Shown here: in pieces, positions 32,920 to 44,900 of the stretch
Numbering within the stretch: position 1 is the stretch's first letter
Layout: each line of letters opens with the position of its first letter
Assembly (NCBI GenBank): GCA_021030915.1
Contig: JAGEMR010000066.1
Span: 98,753 to 162,752, forward strand
From: Astrothelium macrocarpum
Taxonomy: Eukaryota > Ascomycota > Dothideomycetes > Trypetheliales > Trypetheliaceae
DNA: 64,000 nucleotides
Direction of reading: 5' to 3'
Made by a program: the position numbers and the translations under genes
The notes under the pieces: generated by a model
The model's database searches: none
What the model was told of the DNA's origin: nothing
The model's input: only the letters and a program-made list of their open reading frames with translations

Positions 32920-33756
32920 ATGTCTCCCTCTATTATTCCTACTCTCGATCAATTACTTGGAGATGCTAACGGCGTGCTCCCATTCAGTCCGTACGAAGGC
33001 CAGCAATGCCTCATATGTTATGAGAAGTTTGTCCTTACCGATGCAACACATCCCAATGCGCCTATCCGTCTCCCATGCTCTGGACAGCATGTCGGATGTC
33101 AGTCATGTCTCAAGGAATGGGTTCTTAATTGCAATGGGCAAGGTGAGAATGGCACCTGCGGCGTTTGCAGAGAAGTCATCTGCACTGATGTCAATGACGA
33201 CGGTAGGATTGCAGGCTCTGAATCTCTGAATGACGTAGACGGATACTTTACGGTGACCAGGCGTTTTGTTCACTTGATCGATGACCCGAACACCGTTTTC
33301 GTAGTACAAGACATTTGGTATGTAACCGAGTCTCCCGCCCATGGACAAAATGATGCCCGTGATGAGGACCGCATGGACCTAGATATCGAAGACGGATACG
33401 ATGACCGAAATGTGCAACGGCCTCGCCTTTCAAGCAACAATGCGACACCCAACGTTTCTATACTATACTCGAATGATCAAGACGGAGGTCTGGAATCAGG
33501 ACCTCAAGCGACTGCTGGAGCCTCTCCAGACGAAGTTGCAGAATACTTTGACCTGATCGACACCTTGGGGCTCACGTGTTCTTGCGATTGTCACGAGGGC
33601 TCTGGCTACGACGCTGACGATGAATCTGGTTTTGACTCTCACGCCGAACGGCATGGCAATCGCGGCGATCGCGTCAATAATCGTTATGCTGCATCATCTA
33701 CGGGTAGTCGTTTGGCCAGGAATTCGAACAGAAGCTCTATAGATCCCCTCATGTAA
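32920..33756 (+). CDS. RING-finger protein, putative E3 ubiquitin ligase
   Basis: Single exon from ATG 32920 to TAA 33756, 278 residues. The RING spans about residues 30-90: C30-x2-C33 (CLICYEKF), then PCSGQHVGCQSC, and the final pair CGVC. Variable spacing and the central His make it a C3HC4-type RING. The following region has a conserved-looking DGYFTVTRRFVHLIDDP and is then acidic and probably disordered, with a small Cys/His cluster (CSCDCHEGS) near residue 220. As a RING protein it most likely recruits a ubiquitin E2; the substrate is unknown. The lone upstream relative is a pseudogene. Confidence 0.72.
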   Translation: MSPSIIPTLDQLLGDANGVLPFSPYEGQQCLICYEKFVLTDATHPNAPIRLPCSGQHVGCQSCLKEWVLNCNGQGENGTCGVCREVICTDVNDDGRIAGSESLNDVDGYFTVTRRFVHLIDDPNTVFVVQDIWYVTESPAHGQNDARDEDRMDLDIEDGYDDRNVQRPRLSSNNATPNVSILYSNDQDGGLESGPQATAGASPDEVAEYFDLIDTLGLTCSCDCHEGSGYDADDESGFDSHAERHGNRGDRVNNRYAASSTGSRLARNSNRSSIDPLM

Positions 33757-34469
33757 GAAATACGGAGTTCAAACGTGATCTATTTACTGACTCTGCACCC
33801 AGGTGTTGCGCATTCTGCCACACCCCGCGTCCTCGATTTCAATACGGAAGCCGTACTTTTCGTTAGCAGCGTTGAGCGTGGCGGTATGATCAGACTTTTC
33901 TAGAATACAATCACATCAAATAACCACAATTCCATTCCAATGACGTGACATTCCCTAGATAAGATAGGTATCAGTCGTCCAAATGAGCATTTCTCAACAT
34001 TGATTACAAAAGTCCAGACACTATTCATTTTTTTGCTGAATCTAGTAGATCATGACGAAGTCTGGCTTGTCGCAATCCATAAACGCGCGTCCCTCTTAAA
34101 ACGGAAAAGGGTCCGCCTCGTTACAATCTCGATGTACAGGTGTTGAGATGTGAGAGAACAAGATCGCTGTTGGGGGTTAAAGCTCATCGCACACAAAGAA
34201 GGAAAGTCTCGACCAATAGAAGCCGATTGCAACGACGACCAAGAGGTTGTCCCATGACGACTATACATTTGTGACTGTTGGAGGTAATGGCCTTGCAGAC
34301 AATCAGCAGTCACAAAACTGAAGAGTACTCAGGTCACGGTCCCTCGAAGTATTAATACGCGCTTCTGGTCTGGAGATGAAATGCAAATCGCATTCGATAA
34401 CGTACGCTCTTGGACTATTGGAGTAAACTTATCACGAACCGCAGAATACTTGGAATAACCCAGCTGAAG
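33757..34469. other. Intergenic, no gene seen
   Basis: Terminator of the RING gene and promoter of the J-domain gene. An upstream non-coding exon of the latter cannot be excluded. Confidence 0.45.
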
Positions 34470-34991
34470 ATGAAGATCTCCGTCCCAGAAGACAACGATA
34501 ATCAGACTCACTACGATGTCCTAGACTTGAAGAGGGGGGCCGATGATGCTGAAATCCGTGCAGCATACCGACGTCTGGTGCTGAAATGTCATCCGGACAA
34601 GAATCCGCACGAAGAAGCAGCCACCGAATTCCAATCCATCCAAGAAGCGTACGAGACCCTCCGCGATCCAGAGAAACGAGAGGCCTACGATAAAACCCTT
34701 GGAATTAACACCGAAAATATCATTGAAAGAGAGCGTCGCCCGTACAGTCGACACAATGGCGGCGCCGAGCGCTTCGAACCCTACTCGCGCAAGCGCGGCT
34801 TCAGCACATACGGCAACAGAACTAGGGAAGAAGAGCGGATTGAGCTTGTGGGATCTGGACCTTTTCGCCCTGTGCGTTTGGATGGACACAGAGTTCAGCG
34901 CTGTCCCGAACCCTCTCCCCCACGTAGGAGCACGCTTTTTGGAATAAGCAATCCATATGCCGCAAGACGTGCTTGGAGCTGGGCTCCGTAG
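34470..34991 (+). CDS. J-domain (DnaJ-like) co-chaperone, 173 aa
   Basis: ATG 34470 to TAG 34991, no intron needed. The J domain occupies residues about 14-80 (HYDVLDLKRGADDAEIRAAY, then the catalytic HPD at 41-43, CHPDKNPHEEAATEFQ, and LRDPEKREAYD). This domain stimulates Hsp70 ATPase. The rest is a basic Arg-rich tail without zinc finger or membrane segment, so it is a class C J-protein. The start is taken at the first ATG before the domain; the open frame runs a little further upstream without one. Its localisation and client are unknown. Confidence 0.85.
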   Translation: MKISVPEDNDNQTHYDVLDLKRGADDAEIRAAYRRLVLKCHPDKNPHEEAATEFQSIQEAYETLRDPEKREAYDKTLGINTENIIERERRPYSRHNGGAERFEPYSRKRGFSTYGNRTREEERIELVGSGPFRPVRLDGHRVQRCPEPSPPRRSTLFGISNPYAARRAWSWAP

Positions 34992-35690
34992 CAGATTCCG
35001 AGGTTTCATCATCCGTCGTTCGGGCGGAGGATATCGCGGACGAGATGAGTGTACAAGAGTAGCGCAACACGGTTACGAGGTTCAGGTGCTCGTCAGGCTT
35101 CAGTTCTAATACCCAGGTCAGCGCTGGAGCGCAGACAAAGGGAGACATCCAGATATGTGTTCTGCATTAGACGACGAATGCAGGTAAGTCAGTTATTTCG
35201 GTACTTTTCTCTTTTCCATTAAGGAGATTTTCAGTATTTTAGGGTGTATCATGAATATACTATTTCGTTTTGGGCAATTTGATTGGCATGTTCGAGAAAG
35301 TTGTAAGTTTCAGTGGAGAATAGGCTAAACTAAAATCCAAGAAGTAAACATACGTCTCCTCACTCTAAAAGTAGACCCAGTCATGCATGTATGGTTAGCT
35401 GTAACTCAAGCTCGAGCAGACGCTCTTGAATGTTTCTTCTTTTCATTATTTCTACATGTTCAATCTTCGAAAATCTTTCCAAGTTGCCCTATACATCTGC
35501 TTTAGCCTGTTCTGAAGTCCGAAACTCCAGACTCGTGTCATGTTACTTGCAATCTGGACTTGAAACATAAATCGACGAGATCCAACTGAGCAGTTCTCCT
35601 CGAGCATTTAACCATTCCGTGCGTATCCGTTTGACTGTGTCAACTCAGAACCTGACAGCCTAGAAACTTGAAGAGCGAAAAGAACCCGAC
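34992..35690. other. Intergenic, no gene seen
   Basis: Between the convergent J-domain and NACHT-ankyrin genes. No open frame with recognisable content. Confidence 0.45.
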
Positions 35691-38600
35691 TCATTCGGCA
35701 CGGCTCCGAGAAGCTATAGCGTCTCTCAACAACTTCTCCATATCAGGATCCAAAACGTGGCAGATTGAGACGTCGTGCTCGTCCTGAAAGTACCATGGCC
35801 CATCTCCAAATCCCAAGTCCGGATCAGCGCCATGCTCAAGCAAAACCTCTACAATGTCTATATGGAGACTGCCTCGTTTAGCAGCATGCCACAATGCAAC
35901 TCGCCCGTTCTTGTCTCTGGCCTCAATTTGCGCTCCGTAGTCGATCAACAGCTTGACTGTGACGGCATCCTGTTCACCAGCACTGATGGATAGAGCAGTC
36001 CGTCCATCTCGGTTCTGTGAATCAACTTGAGCTCCCGACTGGAGTAATGACTTGATATTCTCTACACAACCGTCCTTAGAGGTTTGTTGTATGTGGCAGC
36101 GCGCAGCCATAACTAGTGGCGTCTCCCCAAAATTATTTCTCGATTCAATGTTGGCTCCGAAATCGAGTAAAAGCTTGACCAGCCCATCTTGAGTAGCATG
36201 CGATAGTGGTATGTTTCCATGCTCATCTCTGCAATCAACCTCAGCTCCAGCATTAAACAGTATTTGGACCGCACTCGCATTGGATTTCTTGGTAGCAACA
36301 GCCAATGGTGTAAGTTTACGCAAATTTTTCGAATCAACCTGAGCTCCATTATCGAGTAAAAGTTTAATCACTTCTGTATTGCCATACTCGGCAGCGTAGG
36401 ATAGTGGTGTGTCTCCAAACTCATCTCTGAAATCAACCTCAGCTCCAGCATCAATCAGTACTTAAACCACCCCGGCAGTGGGTTTAGCCACCCCTAGAGT
36501 GGATTCCTCGGCAGCAATAATCAAGGGTGTAAAGCCATGGTAAGCTCTTGAATTAACCTCAGCTCCAGCATCGAGCAGCATTTTGACTGCCCCTGGATTG
36601 CATTGCCTAATAGCAACAATCAATGGTGTGGCTTCATACTGGTCTTTTACGTCAGCCCGAGCACCATTGTCAAGTAAAAGCTTGGTCACTTCGATGTCGC
36701 TATTTTGAGCAGCATAGGCTAGCGGAGTCTTTTTCGCCCAATTCCCTGAATCGACTTGAGCTCCATGGTCAAGCAAAACTTTAACTGTCTCCATGTTACC
36801 GCTTTCAGCAGCATAAGATAGCGGGGTGCGTTCAATATGGTCCTTTGATTCCACCAGAGCTCCAGAGGTGAGTAAGAGTTTGACAGTCTTGACATTACCA
36901 CAGCCACTAGCATGAGATAGCGGGGTGCGTTCAACATTATCCCTTGATTCAACCAGAGCTCCAGAGGTGAGTAAGAGTTCGACAATCTTGACATTACCAC
37001 GCTCACTAGCATACGATAATGCAGTTTGGCCACGGATACCACGTGCATCGATCTGAGCGCCATGCTGGATTAACATAGCTACAAAAGCAGTGTCTTCACA
37101 TTCGTCAGCGTGCCAGCGTGTCGATGTACAAACTTCGATTAGTGGAGTATGGAAACCTATGTTTTCATTGACGTCGGCCCCATTCATGATTAGGTCCTGT
37201 GCAATGTTTTTGTGTCTGTAGCGGACCGCAACACCCAGTGGTGTCGGGTTACGAGAACAAAGATCTCCATTACGATCATCAACGTCCAGTGCCGTCTGTC
37301 GATCAGGTCTTTGTTCACAATCGATAGCATCGCATTCAAGCAATAAGCGCACTACGGCTTCATGACCATTCTTCGCTGCGAACCAAAGAGGACCAGTCTT
37401 ATTGACATCAACAGCATTCTCTTGAAGTATAAGTCTAACGAGTCTCGTATCGCCTCGCTTTGCTGCCGACGCGAGGGCTGTTAGTCCATCTCTGCCAACG
37501 GCGTTGATTGCAATGATGCTTTCTTCTCCGGCTGTAGAAAGAATAGATTCAAGCGAACGAACAAATTTATTGATAGCCACAAGGGATGGACCAGTCGTTT
37601 GCTCCCAAGTTTGCGGTGCTTGAGTCATATTAACGTTAGGTACGACCTCGTTTTTAGCAAGATACTGTATTTCTACCCCGACTACTTTCGCCCGACTTTT
37701 ATACACATGTTGTGTGCAAAATGATTCAGCATAGGGAAGAAAGGCATACCCACTACGATACTTCGAAGATTCCATCTCGTTAGAATTGCTGCTGCTTTTC
37801 AATTCGCTGTATGAGACGTAGGTAAGACATGCGGCTGTCATATCTAGATCTGCATCCGGATAGATACGAGCCTTATGTCGTTGTAAGTATTCTTGGAAAG
37901 TATAGTGCATGAACGAAGTACTCTGATCCTGAATAATTACGAGGCCAGCGCAAACAGCTAGGACATCTTCAATCTCAGGTATGTTATGGAAGTCAAGGTC
38001 TTGCTGGCCAGGCTCGATTGCCAAAGCATGGCAGAGCTCGTTTACGGTAAGCGGTCTATAGGCGTACGCAATCCAATAGATGGCCTTTTTTGCTAACGCA
38101 CGATCGTCTGGTTGGCTTTCTATTCTCGCCATGGCATCATTAAATGCCTCGTCGTAAACCTGCGCTTCTTCTCCGCTGTGCCTCTTTGAGATATTTTCGA
38201 GAGCGTCGAGGACCTGCCGTTCGACCCTCTTACTAAGCAACGAGTCTATGTGAAGCCGGGCAAGGAGGAACCCAGAGTGATTAGAGGACGCATATGTGTA
38301 TGATGAGATGAAACTAACATGCCGTCCACAGCCTCCACGATCTTTTCTTGGATCAAAGTTTGCAACTCTGGATTTTTCTGAATGAATTTGCGAGAACGAA
38401 GCATTCGTTCTTTCACAAACTTCTTGATGTCATCATTACTTGCTTTAATCATCTGCACAAGACAATCATCGAATTCATCTACAATTTCCGATATTGGACG
38501 AGAGGTGCACAGGAGGCGAAGGTCGTAATGGCATTGAATGTCGCGTAGCGTATCGAGGAGGTCAGTGCGAGAATGATCCTGGTCTGAGCATTCATCTAGA

Positions 38601-39621
38601 GCGTCAATGATGACGTACACTGTCTGGAAAGCTTTGATTACGTTCTTCAATATAGCAGCAACTTCGCCGACAGACGGTGCGGTACCACGTGACTCTAGCC
38701 GATGATAGAGTTCATGGACGGGCTTTGAAAGGTCCGGTGTGTCCCATAGCAGTTGTCTAAGAATAGCGGCCAGTAAGGTGTAGGTATCCTGTGGCGTTTC
38801 AAGATTATAGCTGCAATACAGATATGCCAAGCCGCAAGATTCAGCGTCCAATGTTCTCGAAAGGCTATCGATAGCGATCGCGGCTATCACAGATTTTCCA
38901 GCTCCTTGTATGCCGGGACAGAACAAAGTCTGCCTAGGCTGGGTGAGCCATATACGATACTGAGATGTAGATGGCTCGAAAAACCATGTTGCGGTGCCAG
39001 CTTGCGCGCGTTGAAAATGAGTAGAGTGCCGGCCCTTATGGTCTGCTGTTGGCAACCACTCGATGATCCTGTGGTGTTTCTCGTATGACTGGTCCTTCCT
39101 TACATTTTCGAGGTCTTTGCGGATCAGAAGGGTATTCTTCTTGACCGCTTGAGACAGCTCACTGGGATGTCTTAGAAGTAAGATCGCATACAGCAAAGCG
39201 ATACTCACATAATGTCCTCGCTCATCGTGATGATAATGTCTGATTTGAGCCGCTCGATTCTCGAGAAGAGGTTTCCGACATCGTTCTTGACAAAGCGCCA
39301 TGTAGCTCTTGCGGAAAATTTCTCAAGGTGCCCTTTGCCAGAGATTTTGGGTACCAATCGCTCCAAGTCTCGCTGGAATTGACCGAGCAGGCCTCCATCA
39401 CCAGCAAGTGCATAGATGCGTCTCAACCATGAGTCATCTGAGTTAGTTTCGTTTTGTATTCGGAATCTGAATTGCACAAGCAAAGCATATAGATTTGAAG
39501 CTTCAATTGCATAAGCTTCGCGATCTTCAGGTGCACTCTTGACATCATTCAGATAACCAATCAACGTGCCGGTCATTTGCACAACGGCGATCACGCTTGC
39601 TGTGACACTGAGCGGATCCAT
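35691..39621 (-). pseudogene. NACHT-ankyrin NLR-like gene, broken at a splice acceptor and by a nonsense codon
   Basis: STAND-class architecture typical of fungal self/non-self receptors. Exon 1, 39621-39209, carries the fungal STAND N-terminal domain (MDPLSVTASVIAVVQMTGTL). A 38-bp intron leads to exon 2, 39170-38319, with NACHT: Walker A GIQGAGKS, Walker B VYVIIDALDEC, and TSRPISEI. Exon 3 should start at 38271 (VDGM|FLLARLHIDSLLSKR), with a winged-helix region and about 14-15 ankyrin repeats to the TAG/TGA-bounded end at 35691. Two lesions are seen. The acceptor expected at 38272-38273 reads GG instead of AG although donor (GTTAGT) and branch-like CTAAT are present. A TAA at 36462-36464 interrupts an otherwise continuous ankyrin frame (VV-stop-VLIDAGAEV). 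No alternative acceptor keeps frame. Confidence 0.8.
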
Positions 39622-40106
39622 CGTGGGATGGTTCGCATTTCACTACAGGCATCCGGAACAGGGTCAGTTACTGCAACTTCGGACATGTTTAAACATTTGG
39701 GCGTGGACAGAAAGGCCGTTTTGTGGGAGCGTTGGTGCCTTGTGGATTTAGGTGCATCTAGACAATCAAGGCACTTTTTGGCCCCCGGCAAGGCTCAATT
39801 CATCCAGCACCAGCATCCATGTGACGATTGCCTATCGGCAGCTAGTAGTAATGAACACAAGAAGCAAGTAAAAGCGCGGTCGGGCATTCAGGCTGCCAAA
39901 AACTGAGTTATCGCTGTTCTCGCAAAATGTGCTGAATTGCTGCCGACCTCGGCGTGAAGCACGTCGCTGTAGAAGACGTAGGTTGTACTTGTCCAGTCAA
40001 TGACAACTGGAGAGCTGCTCCAGAACATTCGGCTACGCGAAGGATTGTCTTTCCCGCTCAAGCCAGAGAATGGCCAGCGGTGCCGATTCGGATGTAACGG
40101 CTTTGT
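39622..40106. other. Intergenic left of the pogo-like element
   Basis: Upstream region of the minus-strand NLR-like gene. It may also contain the former distal promoter of MET10, now separated from MET10 by the transposon. Confidence 0.4.
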
Positions 40107-40108
40107 TA

Positions 40109-40160
40109 AGTCAGGCTACCTGGATTCTGGCCTCCCCCTGTTCCTGGCCACCCCACCACC
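40109..40160 (+). repeat. Left terminal inverted repeat of the pogo-like element
   Basis: Perfect inverted match of about 52 bp to 41827-41878. Confidence 0.88.
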
Positions 40161-41826
40161 GTCTCATCTCATTCGAATTTCAACGAATTTTCAACAGCAA
40201 CGAATTAAATTTGAAATTTCGAGCACATGATGTTAATGAAGGGTTTTGTCTCATTTTTCCGAAACTTTTTCATAATTTTTGAAGCAGCAGCAACTGATGG
40301 ATCTGTTGCTGGAGCAGCTGCTTCAGCAATCGACTATTTAATTTGTTCAATAATAGCAAATCGTTCATTTGGATCTAATTTTACTGCCTTCTATTTGCAC
40401 TTGACTGTCGCCTCCTCCAGCTGCTGTTTGAACTGCTCATTCGTCTGTTCTAATAGCGCTATATTGTCCAATGCGGTTTCTAACGCTTTATCTGATTTGA
40501 CAAACAAACGTTCTATCTGTCTGTCCATTAAAATGGCTGAATTTAATATACGAACAGTAATCTGAAATTGTTATTGGCTATAAGAAATGCTGAATGAGAT
40601 AGAACGGGCACATTTTCGTTATGAAGACGTAATAGATCTTGTCAAAATAATGATTTTATTGAAAACAAAAAATGAATGAAATGATATTTCAGAATTATAA
40701 AAAATAATTCCTATTATTTTCTATTTAATATGAATATTTTTAATAATAAAATCTTTCTGACGTATTAAATTATAATAATGAATAAATCGATTCTTTTTGA
40801 TTGGAATAATATTATTCAAATACGAAAATTATTCAATATAATTACGATAACGTATTTTAATAGAATTAAATTCACATAAATCTAATGATTATAAAATATG
40901 AAATATATGAAAAGGTATAAATATCAAATATATTTTAAAATCAATTTTATATATATATATAAAATTAATGTTGATATGGCTGTTATGATTGTCAAAAATG
41001 AATAATCTAAATTTATGATTTTTAGAACATGTTATTGATTCAAATATACGCGTCAATTAGTAATATTTTATTTCATTTAATATCTAATCATTTTATGATA
41101 TAATATAGTATCAAATTAATATCTCATTTATCGTAAATCATATTATTTATAATTATTTTTTTTTAAATATAATAAATAGATTAATTTTAAAATTAATAAA
41201 ATTTATTATTTTGATAATAAAAATCCATTTTCGATTTTATGATATTTTTTTATAAATCTATTTTTTATTTGATTAAACGAATATAATTGAATTCATATAA
41301 ATATTTAAATTTAGATCATATTTATTTATATTTCATATATTTTTAAATCAAATATTCAATCATTTATATATCTCTTTCATAAAAATAAAAAATATGATAA
41401 TTTGATCTATTGACGCATTTTCAATCCTTTTGATATCTAATTTTTATTCTATCATGAAAACAATCTTTGAATATCTTTTATTGAAATATGATATTCATCA
41501 TTTTTCAAATGATTGATTATTTTTATTGACACGCATCATTCAAACGGCCATTTCACGAAACCGGATATGATTAAAAGAGCATCCACGATCGTCCTCTTCA
41601 ATAATCCATTATACGAACATATCTTTTTGTTGTGAAGACAGCCGCTGTTGATGCTCATGAGATATGTGGGTATTTTGATTGTCTCAGAGTCGCATTTGGA
41701 GCATGCTTCGGGGGACATCCCACGCCTTAACAGTGGCATTTATTGATGAAAAAACTCCATTTTTATAATCAGCGATAGCAGAAACTAATTTATCCTCATA
41801 ATCGTCCATTTCGAAATGTTGTGGCT

Positions 41827-41878
41827 GGTGGTGGGGTGGCCAGGAACAGGGGGAGGCCAGAATCCAGGTAGCCTGACT
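41827..41878 (-). repeat. Right terminal inverted repeat of the pogo-like element
   Basis: Perfect inverted match to 40109-40160, followed by the TA target duplication. Confidence 0.88.
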
Positions 41879-41992
41879 TAGCCGACAAAAAATTTCCCAC
41901 TACAAAACCGACAATTCTCAGCACGAGTATCTTCTCAACCCCATTGTTGAATTAAATTTGAAGGTCAGAGCTGTCAAGTGTATCGCTTGGTC

Positions 41993-44900
41993 ATGCATTT
42001 GCAACAGCCAAGTCCGACGGGCTCGGCAATTGTCAACGAGCTGGACAAGAAGCAAAGGAAGTATTTGGACACATCGTCCAGTTTACCGTTTGGTCAATTA
42101 ATACCTCTACCTTCACTCAGCGGTCCCACTTATGTAACAGCTCAAACGCTCGTTCAGCACGTTGCCTATATCCTATCTGACAAAATCTTTACCTACTCAC
42201 CCGAAACCTTTGATCTCGATGTCGCACTCAAGAGTTGGATGTTACAAAATGAGCGCAATGCTTTTGGAGAAATCACTGGCGTATCTGCTATGCAGACTAG
42301 GACAGGCGCTGGATCAATCGCCCTTGGCTACATGTTCTCCAAGGATTTCGACTTGAAGAAGCGTCACATTCCGCAGTCCATCGTCACGTCGTCCTCGAGC
42401 CTCCAATATCTACGACCACAGTTAGACCAGCTTTCTTTGCTCTACTCGGTAGCAAACCCGGTGGTAGCCCATGTCGCCTCTGTCGATTATGCAGCAGGCT
42501 CTACGAGCGGCCTGGTATCAGACTACATTTCAAGCTTGTCTTTGGCTGAAGACCTAGGTATGGGACTTGTTTCGAGCGCATCCCCGCATGAGGTCCAGCA
42601 CATGTCTTTATTTGCCACTCTACTGGCCAACATCATGCCCGCGATGCACGTCTACGATGGCGTCTACGTTGGTCGCGAAACCACAAGAGTTGTGGACGTA
42701 CTTGATAAATCGGGGCTTGTCAACAACTACAATGCCATTCAACAGGCCACCTCAGGTTCAGAAAAAAAGCATATTGATAACGAGGGCAAGGTCACACGCC
42801 TACTTCGAGCATTTAATGAAGAGCTTGGGACCGATTACAAGCTTTTCGAGTATCATGGACACCCTGAGGCCGAAATTGTGCTGGTGGTCTTCGGGACTGT
42901 CGAAGCCATGTTAGCCTCCAGGCTTGCAACGGAATTAGCAAAGGACGGCGAGAAGATTGGTGTCATCAATGTTCGTGTGTACCGTCCATTTGTCGAAGAG
43001 GCTTTTGTCGAAGTTGTCCCAAAGACCACTCAGACTGTTGTTGTCTTGGGCCAGTCAAGCCAACACCACGATGTATCAGATGCGTTAGGACACTCTCGAC
43101 TTTACACAGATGTACTGGCTGCAGTCTCGTTTTCTTTTGGATTGGGCACGGCACTCACAGTCAAGGATATCAAATACTCGATTGACGTAGTTTGGACACC
43201 CGCGAAGATGCTTGGATACCTTCGTCACGCATCAACGGGCGTTGACCTCCAGGAGTACGCCGGACATCACCCCAGTCTTGACAGTTTGAGCGTGTCTTCC
43301 CACCAGTACACCTTTTGGGATGTCGATGAATCCGTTTCCGCTACAGCTCCCACCTCATTGGGCCGATTACTTTCTCTTGATTCGGCGTCGAATGTTTCAA
43401 TTCGCCAAGGCAATGACAATCTGGTACAAGGCGGAACAGTTCGCACAGACATTAGAAGTTCGAGTCGATCTCTTGAGCTCTCGTACTCTATCGATGCTTC
43501 TGACATCACGTACGTTGGCGAGGAGAAGCTACTGAGAGAATTCGAAATCTTGAACAACATGAAGGATGAATCCAAACTTCTACTACGCCTGCCAGGCGTA
43601 AAAGACGAGGATTCGGAGAAGCAGCTTTCTGTTACATTGCGCAAAGGTTTAGTGTCCAAGAAGATCAAACTCTTCGTTCTTGACCCGCTGCGATCGGAAA
43701 AGGTATCAGAACAGCAGGAGTTAGAAGTTCTTTTGACACAGCTAGCCTTTCTCAAGCTTGCTCGACCAGAACTGCTGACAGTAGATCGCACAAAGCTAGC
43801 AACAAGTATTGGGAGCTCGGTAGATGTTCTTGATGCCGGGGCCGCTGAAGTTGAAAACACGGTCCGCGAAATAGATGTTCCGGAATCTTGGGCTACAATT
43901 GAGCCGGAGGTGGACGCTTTCTCACTGCCTACCGACATCAATATCAATAGTTTTTCGGGCTTTGATAAGAGCGAGCAAGAGCCACCAACTCATCTAAAAA
44001 CATGGGAAACCATTGCCAAGGGTCTCGTCTTCAAAGAAGCCTACGGTACCAAGTCTGATCTACGTCCGGACCTCAGCGTCAAGACCGCCATAGTTCATGT
44101 AAAGGATCATCGTCGACTCACGCCGCTGATTTATGACCGAAACATCTTTCATATTGAATTTGACCTTGGTGACTCAGGTCTCAAATACGATATCGGCGAG
44201 GCTCTGGGCATTCATGCCGAGAATGATAGACATGAGGTTGAACAGTTCATCAAATGGTATGGTCTCAGTCCAGATGATATTGCTGAGGTCCCCTCTCGCG
44301 AAGATCCAAACGTGCTCGAAAACCGAACAGTATATCAAGCATTAATGCAAAACGTCGATATCTTCGGTCGACCGCCAAAGCGATTCTACGAGGCTCTTTC
44401 AGAATTCGCCGACAAGGAATCCGAAAAGATACAGCTTCTTGCACTTGGCACCGGCGCTAATCAAGAAGCAGTCGTCGAGTTCAAGCGCCGCGCCGAGGTC
44501 GACACCATCACCTACGCAGACATCCTACTCGAATTCCCTTCCGCACATCCCTCATTCCATGACATTGTCCGCATTGTCGCACCCATGAAACGCCGCGAGT
44601 ACTCCATCGCCTCCTCTCAAAAGGTGCAACCCAACACCGTCTCCCTCCTCATCGTTACTGTCGGCTGGGTCGATCCTCAAGGACGCGATCGCTTCGGCCA
44701 AGCGACCCGCTATCTCGACGCCCTCCCCATCGGCGCACCCGTCACCGTTTCCATCAAGCCATCCGTCATGAAGCTGCCTCCGCGCACCGAAGCACCGCTC
44801 ATCATGGCCGGTCTCGGCACGGGACTCGCGCCATTCCGCGCCTTCGCCCAGGAGCGCGCGTGGCAGAAACAGCAGGGTATGTCGATCGGCGACGTGCTCT

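Larger units (their letters stand above)
40109..41878 (-). mobile_element. pogo/Fot1-like DNA transposon (Tc1/mariner superfamily), degenerate
   Basis: 1770 bp with inverted ends of about 52 bp (40109-40160 and 41827-41878), starting AGTCAGGCTACCTGG, flanked on both sides by TA (40107-40108 and 41879-41880), the standard target duplication of this superfamily. On the minus strand the N-terminal transposase part reads from ATG 41810 (DYEDKLVSAIADYKNGVFSS, then VKAWDVPRSMLQMRL) and, after a frame change, HTSHEHQQRLSSQQKD, i.e. Psq-type and CENP-B-type DNA-binding helices. The C-terminal part at about 40560-40230 is a coiled-coil tail (RLFVKSDKALETALDNIALL). The ~1 kb between is about 80-90% AT and no longer codes, consistent with RIP. 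It ends 114 bp before the MET10 ATG. Confidence 0.85.
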
